From NCBI GenBank assembly GCA_964388085.1, contig CAYLZW010000083.1, forward strand, positions 1-20,369: DNA of 20,369 nucleotides, given 5' to 3'. The notes under the pieces are model-generated. The model was given only the letters and a program-made list of their open reading frames with translations, did not search any database and was not told the origin of the DNA. How positions within the stretch are numbered: the stretch's first letter is position 1; each line of letters starts with the position of its first letter. This document shows, in pieces, positions 15,438 through 20,369 of this stretch. Made by a program: the position numbers and the translations under genes. The stretch comes from CAYLZW01 sp964388085 (GTDB taxonomy: Bacteria; Myxococcota; UBA727; CAYLZW01).

Positions 15438-15824
15438 ATGAACACGTGGAAGCCCGCGCGCTACAACTCCGTCAGCCCCTACCTCGCGTGCTCGCAGCCG
15501 CAGCGCACGATCGACTTCCTGGTCGAGGTCCTCGGCGGTGAGCCGCTGCGCAGATACGAGCATGACGACGGCACCTTGATGCACGCCGAGGTGCGGGTCG
15601 ACGACAGCATCGTCATGCTCAGCGGCGCCTTCCAGGGAGCGCCGACGGAGATGCCCCACCTGCACGTGTATGTGCCGGACGTCGACGACGTCTATCGGCG
15701 CGCCCTCGCCTTCGGCGCGACCTCGGTGCAGGAGCCGCTGCGCAAGGGCGACGAGGACAAGCGCGGCGGCGTGCAGGACGGCAACGGCATCACGTGGTGG
15801 ATCGCGACGCAGGGAGCCCGCTGA
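15438..15824 (+). CDS. VOC/glyoxalase-fold protein, PhnB-like
   Basis: The 128-residue protein belongs to the vicinal-oxygen-chelate superfamily, close to the PhnB/'YdeM-like' branch. It has YLACSQPQRTIDFLVEVLGG (15-34), GTLMHAEVRVDDSIVMLS (45-62), HLHVYVPDVDDVYRRALAFGA (74-94) and the ending GVQDGNGITWWIAT (111-124). H49, E51 and H74/H76 are at plausible metal or substrate positions, but the enzyme activity cannot be read from sequence. ATG 15438 begins the recognisable fold; the frame upstream is Arg-rich and lies in the divergent promoter region, and no good ribosome site is present. Its last 35 bases overlap the end of trmFO on the opposite strand. Confidence 0.82.
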   Translation: MNTWKPARYNSVSPYLACSQPQRTIDFLVEVLGGEPLRRYEHDDGTLMHAEVRVDDSIVMLSGAFQGAPTEMPHLHVYVPDVDDVYRRALAFGATSVQEPLRKGDEDKRGGVQDGNGITWWIATQGAR

Positions 15825-17208
15825 CGACGCCCGTGAACGCGCCGGTCGCGCGCCTCCGCTCGAGCCAGCCGCCGAAGTCCTGCAGCGCCCGCACGCTCAT
15901 GTGGTCGCGCTTCTCCTTCTTCGGCATGCGGCCCGTGATCGGCGGGACCATGGACCAGTTCACGTTCGACGGGCTGTAGGCGGCGGTGGCGTCGGCGCGC
16001 AGCGCGCCGCGCGCGTGCAGGTACAGCCCCCCCATCATCGTGGTCTCGGGCGGCACGTCGAGATCGCGGCCCTGCAGCAGATCGGCGACGAGCCACGACG
16101 TCAACAGCCCGCTCGCGGTGGACTCGACGTAACCCTCGACGCCGGTGATCTGCCCGGCGAAGAAGACGTTGTCGTTCGTCCGGGAGGGCGCGCGGAGCCG
16201 GTTGCGCTCGTCGAGCAGCGTCGGCGCGTCGAGGTACGTGTTCCGATGGATGGCGCCGTAGCGCAGGAAGCTCGCGTTCCGCAGCGCCGGGATGAGCCCG
16301 AACACCTCGCGCTGCGCCGGCTGCTTGAGGCGCGTCTGACAGCCGACGAGGTTGTAGGCGGTGCCGTGCACGTCCTCTTTGCGGAGCTGCAGCACCGCCC
16401 GGTAGCGCTCGCCCGTGGTCGGGTGCTCGAGGCCGACCGGCTTCAGGGGGCCGAAGGTCAGCGTCTGGCGGCCGCGCTCGGCCATGACCTCGAGCGGCAG
16501 GCAGCCCTCGAAGTAGTGCAGGTCCTCGAAGTCCTTGGCGCTCACCTGGTCGGCCGCGCAGAGGGCGTCGTAGAAGGCGTCGAACTCCTCCGTCGTCATC
16601 GGGCAGTTGAGGTAGTCGCTGCCCTCCCCCTTGCCGTAGCGCGAGAGGAAGTACGCGCGCTCCATGTCGACGCTGTCGGCCTCCACGATGGGAGCGATGG
16701 CGTCGTAGAAGGCCAGCCGCTCTTTGCCGCAGGCGCGCGCGATGTCGCCGGCGAGCGCGTCCGCCGTGAGCGGCCCGGTGCAGACCAGCGTGGCGACGTC
16801 GTCGTCGGGGAGCTCGGTCACTTCTTCATTTCTGCGAGTGACGTTCACACAGGCGAGCAGCGCGCGCTCGACACAGTCGGCGAACACGTCGCGGTCCACG
16901 GCGAGGGCGTCTCCCGCGGGCACCTTGGCCACCTCGGCGCAGGCCATCAGGAAGCCGCCCGCGCGGCGCATCTCCTCCTTGATGACGCCGACCGCGTTGC
17001 CGAGCGAGGCCGAGCGGAAGGAGTTCGAGCACACGAGCTCGGCCAGGCGGTCGGACACCTGCGCCGGCGTCCGCTTCTCGGGCTTCATCTCGACGAGCTC
17101 GACGACGAAGCCCGCGTGGGCGAGCTGCCACGCGGCCTCACAGCCGGCGAGCCCGCCGCCGATGATGCGGACCCGCGAGGGGTTCAGGGCAGAGCGTGCA
17201 TCGGACAT
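15790..17208 (-). CDS. trmFO: tRNA (uracil-54-C5)-methyltransferase TrmFO, folate/FAD dependent
   Basis: The 472-residue flavoprotein makes 5-methyluridine (T54) in the tRNA T-loop, using methylenetetrahydrofolate and FADH2. The dinucleotide motif VRIIGGGLAGCEAAWQLA (13-30) starts the protein. LVCSNSFRS with Cys60 and YFEGCLPLEVMAERG with Cys236 hold the two conserved cysteines of the family (Cys53 and Cys226 in B. subtilis numbering, from memory). The FAD-binding end GYVESTASGL, the PMTTEEFDAFYDAL segment and the final SNVNWSMVPP are also diagnostic. The length is close to the family norm (435-470). It follows the antiporter gene by 30 bases on the same strand, and its last 35 bases overlap the VOC gene antisense. 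No strong ribosome site precedes the ATG. Confidence 0.95.
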   Translation of the reverse strand: MSDARSALNPSRVRIIGGGLAGCEAAWQLAHAGFVVELVEMKPEKRTPAQVSDRLAELVCSNSFRSASLGNAVGVIKEEMRRAGGFLMACAEVAKVPAGDALAVDRDVFADCVERALLACVNVTRRNEEVTELPDDDVATLVCTGPLTADALAGDIARACGKERLAFYDAIAPIVEADSVDMERAYFLSRYGKGEGSDYLNCPMTTEEFDAFYDALCAADQVSAKDFEDLHYFEGCLPLEVMAERGRQTLTFGPLKPVGLEHPTTGERYRAVLQLRKEDVHGTAYNLVGCQTRLKQPAQREVFGLIPALRNASFLRYGAIHRNTYLDAPTLLDERNRLRAPSRTNDNVFFAGQITGVEGYVESTASGLLTSWLVADLLQGRDLDVPPETTMMGGLYLHARGALRADATAAYSPSNVNWSMVPPITGRMPKKEKRDHMSVRALQDFGGWLERRRATGAFTGVVSGLPASRSTT

Positions 17209-17238
17209 GGAGGCATCTTGGGATTGCGCGGCCGCGCG

Positions 17239-18900
17239 TCAAGGAAGCGTGGCGATGGGGCCGTCCGGGGGAGTCGCGGCGTGCTCCTGCGGGTCGTCCG
17301 CCTCGAGGTCGTCCTCCTCCCCCGCGATGAGCTGGGCGGCGTCGTCACCGTCGATCAGGCCGTCATCCAGCGCCTTGCGGTAAGCGTCGACGCCGACGAT
17401 GCTGAGGTGCTCGTCGAGGACGGCCGCGTGCGCCGAGACCGCCTCGAGAAATTCCGGATCGTCGCGCCGCGCCTCGAGCCTGCGCTGCACCCCGTCACGC
17501 TCCTGGAGCAGCCGATCCTTGATGCCCTTGATGCCCGGCAGGTTCGGCGCGCCCGAGGCGGCCAGCCTGTCGAGCGCGGCGCCTTGGGCCTGCAGCGCGC
17601 TCAAACGAGCGAGGCTCGTGCCGAGGAAGCGCATGGCCTCGGTCTTTATCGCGACAAAGCCGAGCTTCTTCAGCACCCAGCCCATGGTGGAGCCCTGGAT
17701 GATCACCGACAGCGTCACGACGCCGAAGGTCATGGCGATGATGTCGCCTCGGTGCGGCAGGTTCGTCGGCAGCGCGAGCGCCAGCACCACGGAGAGGCTG
17801 CCCCGCAGCGCCCCCCACCACAGCACCGTCGCCACGCGCACGTCCACGGGCTGGTGGAAGCGACGCAGCAGCGGGATGGGCAAGAAGACGGTGATGGCGC
17901 GCGCCACGAGCACGGCCAGGAAGGCCAGCACGATGACGTCGGCGCGATCGACGATGATGCCGAAGTCGACCTCGAGGCCGAGCAGCAGGAACACCAGGCT
18001 GTTGATGAAGAAGGCGGCGAATTCCCAGAAGCTCAGCACGGACACGCGCGTGAAGGGGCTCATGCTGCGCGCCTTGCCGACGTTGCCGACCAGGAGCCCC
18101 GCGACGACGGTGGCGAGGATGCCCGAGACCTGAATTCGCTCGGCGATGAGGAAGGCGCCGTAGGCGGTCACGACCGTGAGCGCGATCTCGAACAGGTGGT
18201 CGTCGAACAGGCTCGTGGCCCAGCTCGCGAGCAGGCCGATGGCGGCGCCGATGAGCATGCCGCCCGCGACGACCACCGCGAAGCTCGTGAACGCTCCCGC
18301 CACGGCGAACGTGCCGCTGCGCAGCACCTCGAGGAAGATGCTGAAGAGCACGATGGCGGTGCCGTCGTTGAACAGCGACTCGCCCTCCATGAGGATGGCC
18401 AGCCGCTTCGGCACGCCGAGCTGCTTGAAGAGCGCGATGACCGAGATGGGATCGGTGGCCGAGATGATGGCGCCAAAGACGAGCAGCTCGATGAGGGGGA
18501 TCTGGGTGTCGAGGCCGAACGTCGTGATCTCCACCTCGAGGAGAAACGCGGTCGCGAACGCCGCCAGCAGCACGCCGGGCACCGCCAAGGTGACGACCGT
18601 GGGCGCGTAGCTCTTCAGCTTGTTGCCGGGGACATGGATGGCCGCCTCGAACAACAGCGCCGGCAAGAGCGCGCTCATCAAGAGATCGTGCGTGAGGCGA
18701 ATGTCGGGGATGACCCCGACCGCGTGCAGCGCGATGCCGACCACCACCAGCGAGACGGTGTAGGGGACGCGCAGCTTGCTGGCGATGATGCCGACCAAGA
18801 TGGCGACGACCAGCAGCGACATCAGGGTGCCGACGACCTCGGCTCCCGCGTGCTCCGCTGCGGTGGCGACGGTGTGGGCTTGTTCGGCGTGACCTTCCAT
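17239..18900 (-). CDS. Na+/H+ antiporter, CPA1 (NhaP/NHE-like) family
   Basis: The 553-residue membrane protein exchanges Na+ (or K+) for protons. About 12-13 hydrophobic helices span residues 22-415. Family motifs are SATDPISVIALFKQLGVPKRL (147-167, with T149-D150-P151), EGESLFNDGTAIVLF (172-186, with the ion-binding N178-D179 pair) and WWGALRGSLSVVLALALP (361-378, with R366). After residue about 415 a cytoplasmic tail of 140 residues contains a helical coiled region (about 430-500) and ends in an acidic stretch (GEEDDLEADD), which may regulate activity. The N-terminus has an unusual His/Ala/Glu-rich start before helix 1. AGGGA lies about 5 bases before the ATG. It sits between dprA (57 bases upstream) and trmFO (30 bases downstream), a place where topA is found in many genomes. 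Confidence 0.92.
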   Translation of the reverse strand: MEGHAEQAHTVATAAEHAGAEVVGTLMSLLVVAILVGIIASKLRVPYTVSLVVVGIALHAVGVIPDIRLTHDLLMSALLPALLFEAAIHVPGNKLKSYAPTVVTLAVPGVLLAAFATAFLLEVEITTFGLDTQIPLIELLVFGAIISATDPISVIALFKQLGVPKRLAILMEGESLFNDGTAIVLFSIFLEVLRSGTFAVAGAFTSFAVVVAGGMLIGAAIGLLASWATSLFDDHLFEIALTVVTAYGAFLIAERIQVSGILATVVAGLLVGNVGKARSMSPFTRVSVLSFWEFAAFFINSLVFLLLGLEVDFGIIVDRADVIVLAFLAVLVARAITVFLPIPLLRRFHQPVDVRVATVLWWGALRGSLSVVLALALPTNLPHRGDIIAMTFGVVTLSVIIQGSTMGWVLKKLGFVAIKTEAMRFLGTSLARLSALQAQGAALDRLAASGAPNLPGIKGIKDRLLQERDGVQRRLEARRDDPEFLEAVSAHAAVLDEHLSIVGVDAYRKALDDGLIDGDDAAQLIAGEEDDLEADDPQEHAATPPDGPIATLP

Positions 18901-18957
18901 GCGGGTCCCTTACCTGGCCTTTGGGCTCGAGGAAACGGCGGGCACCTCCCTCGGCAC

Positions 18958-20145
18958 CTACCCCACCCGCAGCAGCGACGCCCCCTGCCGGCGGACGAGG
19001 CCGCGCAGCTCGAGCTGCAGCAGCGGGCCGAACAGCGCGGTCGTCGTGAGCCCGAGCTTCGCCGCGACCTCCTCGACGTCGGCGGCGCTCCCGCGGGGGC
19101 CGAGCGCGTGCAGCAGCGCCCGCTCGTCGTCGGGGAGCGCGGGCTCCACCGGTAGCGGCAGGCTCGGCTGCGTCGGCGCGCGTACACCTGCTCGCGGAGC
19201 TGAACGGCCGCTCTCGCTGAGGACGGCGGCGATCGCGTCGTCGATGCTCAGCAGCGGGCGAGCGCTGGCTTCGCGCAGCAGTTGGTTGGGCGCCGCGGCG
19301 ACCTCGTCGTCGGGATCCCCAGGGACCGCCAGGATCGGGCGGCCGAGCTTTCGAGCGGCCTCCGCGGTGTAGAGCGTCCCCGAGCGCGCGCGGCCTTCTA
19401 TGACGACCACGACGTCCGCCAACGTCGCGATGACGGCGTTGCGCGAGGCCCACAGGCGCTTGTCACGGGGCGCCCAGGGCCCGTGCGGCGTCAACGTGAG
19501 CAGACGCTCGCCGTCACCGCTCAGCGCGCGCACGCGGCTCGGGCGCTCGTCGTGACCTGCCCTTAGCGCGTCCCCGAGCACGACGACGGTGGCGCCGCCT
19601 GCGTTCAGCGCGCCCCGGTGCGCGGCCAGATCGACGCCGAGCGCGCCGCCCGAGACCACCATCACGCCGGCGCGCGCGGCTGCCTCGGCGAGAGCGCGCG
19701 CCCGCTCGAGCCCTCGATCGGTGGCCGCGCGCGAACCGACGACGGCGAGCGAGGGCCGCCGCGAGAGCAGCGTCGGGTCCCCCTGGGTAAAGAGCACCAG
19801 CGGCGACGAGGCCATCCCCTCGAGGCACGCGAGCTCACGCGGCAGCAGAACCTGCCCCCCGCGCTCGTCGAGCCAACGCAGCGCCTCCCCCGCGTGGGCG
19901 TCGGCGTGCGCCCGCGCCTGCTCGTCGGGCGGCCGCTTTTGAAAGCCGCGCAAATCGACGGCGCTCGCCAGCTCCTGCGCCGGGAGCGCGAGCGCCTCTA
20001 TGGGGCCGCCGAGGCGCTCGACGACGGGCGCGTGCCGGAGCCGCAGGCCGAGCGCCGCCAGGACGAGCCAGGCGCGCACCCGCTCGCGAGGCGGATCCAG
20101 GGGGGCCGGGGCATCGGAGACCGGCGCCGGAGGAGGGACGTGCAT
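18958..20145 (-). CDS. dprA: DNA-processing protein DprA (Smf)
   Basis: The 395-residue protein has an N-terminal SAM-like region (about 20-75), the Rossmann-like DprA core (about 100-305) and a C-terminal winged-helix (DML1-type) domain (about 335-393). It loads RecA on incoming single-stranded DNA in transformation. Core motifs are SLAVVGSRAATDRGLERA (132-149), VVSGGALGVDLAAHRGAL (163-180), ATVVVLG, and RSGTLYTAEAARKLGRPILAVPG (254-276). Some positions depart from consensus: RNAVIATL (235-242) replaces the usual RNRIIS/A, and the segment after VVVLG (191-230) lacks the common 'YP..n..L' and 'SE.P' pattern. The ATG at 20145 has GAGGG only 1-2 bases away. It is divergent from the cystathionine synthase gene. 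Confidence 0.9.
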   Translation of the reverse strand: MHVPPPAPVSDAPAPLDPPRERVRAWLVLAALGLRLRHAPVVERLGGPIEALALPAQELASAVDLRGFQKRPPDEQARAHADAHAGEALRWLDERGGQVLLPRELACLEGMASSPLVLFTQGDPTLLSRRPSLAVVGSRAATDRGLERARALAEAAARAGVMVVSGGALGVDLAAHRGALNAGGATVVVLGDALRAGHDERPSRVRALSGDGERLLTLTPHGPWAPRDKRLWASRNAVIATLADVVVVIEGRARSGTLYTAEAARKLGRPILAVPGDPDDEVAAAPNQLLREASARPLLSIDDAIAAVLSESGRSAPRAGVRAPTQPSLPLPVEPALPDDERALLHALGPRGSAADVEEVAAKLGLTTTALFGPLLQLELRGLVRRQGASLLRVG

Positions 20146-20227
20146 ACCCTCAGTCCGAACGGATCTCGCGTTTGTTGCGCGTGTCGCCGTTTCGTTCTCG
20201 CCACGCGCGCGCTAACGGGACGCATTC

Positions 20228-20275
20228 CGTGCCGAGAAGGCACGAGCCACTGGAAAACACCGAGGCGCGGCCTCG
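20228..20275 (+). promoter_or_regulatory. Two small hairpins in the leader of the PLP-enzyme gene
   Basis: CGTGCC-GAGAA-GGCACG (20228-20244, 6-bp stem) and CGAGGC-GCG-GCCTCG (20261-20275, 6-bp stem) follow each other just before the ribosome site GGAGAGAG and the ATG at 20291. They could act in the leader RNA or be terminator-like. I do not recognise a known riboswitch. Confidence 0.3.
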
Positions 20276-20290
20276 AGCACGGAGAGAGAC

Positions 20291-20369
20291 ATGAGCCTCA
20301 TGAAGGGCGCGAAAGCCAGCATCATCGACGCGGTCGGCTGGACGCCCATCGTCAAGCTCAACAAGGTCG
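20291..20369 (+). CDS. Cystathionine beta-synthase / cysteine synthase family enzyme (start only)
   Basis: Only 26 codons are inside the window: MSLMKGAKASIIDAVGWTPI followed by VKLNKV. The pattern 'I-DA-G-TP-V-LN-V' is the start of PLP-dependent cystathionine beta-synthases and O-acetylserine sulfhydrylases, which make cystathionine or cysteine. The PLP-binding lysine and any C-terminal CBS pair lie beyond the edge, so the two cannot be told apart. ATG 20291 is preceded by GGAGAGAG at suitable spacing, and there is an in-frame ATG at 20300. It is divergent from dprA across 145 bases. Confidence 0.78.
   Translation, partial: MSLMKGAKASIIDAVGWTPIVKLNKV

Noticed and set aside
15670..19155. Very long open frame on the + strand (over 1100 codons)
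   Set aside because: It is antisense to trmFO and the antiporter, both clearly real. Its translation is rich in His, Asp, Glu, Arg and Gln with no domain, the usual by-product of G/C-biased third positions.
20228..20290. S-adenosylhomocysteine riboswitch
   Set aside because: The CCGAGG-type sequence faintly recalls that class, but the leader is too short and lacks the remaining conserved parts.

Overview
The window is GC-rich, gene-dense bacterial chromosome, most likely from a Myxococcota (Polyangia-like, "deltaproteobacterial") organism. Three things point there: a secreted matrixin-type protease with a MYXO-CTERM-like tail (Cys, hydrophobic helix, Arg cluster), three separate FHA-domain proteins, and several lipoproteins. 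A run of exactly 100 N (4576-4675) is a scaffold join, so the sequence is a draft assembly. I see no rRNA, tRNA, CRISPR array, insertion sequence or prophage.

Layout. 1-1520 (+): the tail of an unidentified gene, a small NTF2/SnoaL-like lipoprotein and a single-FHA protein. 1570-3746 (-): an M23 (LytM-type) lipoprotein preceded by a ThrB-like homoserine kinase. 3848-4575 (+): a stand-alone MshEN (GspE N-terminal) protein with a textbook tandem c-di-GMP-binding motif. It converges, across the gap, on a three-FHA protein (4676-6282, -). 6270-12499 (-): a compact run that starts with a TRAP transporter of the TatT (TPR-associated) type in the order tatT, dctP, dctQ, dctM. It continues through 4-base overlaps into a secreted unknown protein and the matrixin protease, then by a 13-base overlap into the three-FHA gene. 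12646-13551 (-): xerC. 13682-14704 (+): a lipoprotein with beta-propeller-like features. 14761-15297 (-): a second small FHA protein. 15438-15824 (+): a VOC/glyoxalase-like protein. 15790-20145 (-): trmFO, a CPA1 Na+/H+ antiporter and dprA. 20291 onward (+): the start of a cystathionine beta-synthase / cysteine synthase gene.

How the parts may work together. TatT, DctP, DctQ and DctM should form one solute importer: a periplasmic TPR lipoprotein, a solute-binding protein and two membrane subunits. The large membrane subunit carries a C-terminal tail not expected for DctM, with three near-identical 14-residue helices (RVKTLQEIMQEAKQ) whose core is identical at DNA level. The small subunit has an extra two-helix insertion. 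These two features are the best candidates for something undescribed here. dprA, trmFO and xerC are housekeeping genes often clustered together with topA in other bacteria; here topA is absent and an antiporter and accessory genes lie between them. The FHA proteins and the MshEN protein suggest phosphothreonine- and c-di-GMP-linked signalling nearby, but no kinase or cyclase gene is visible in the window.
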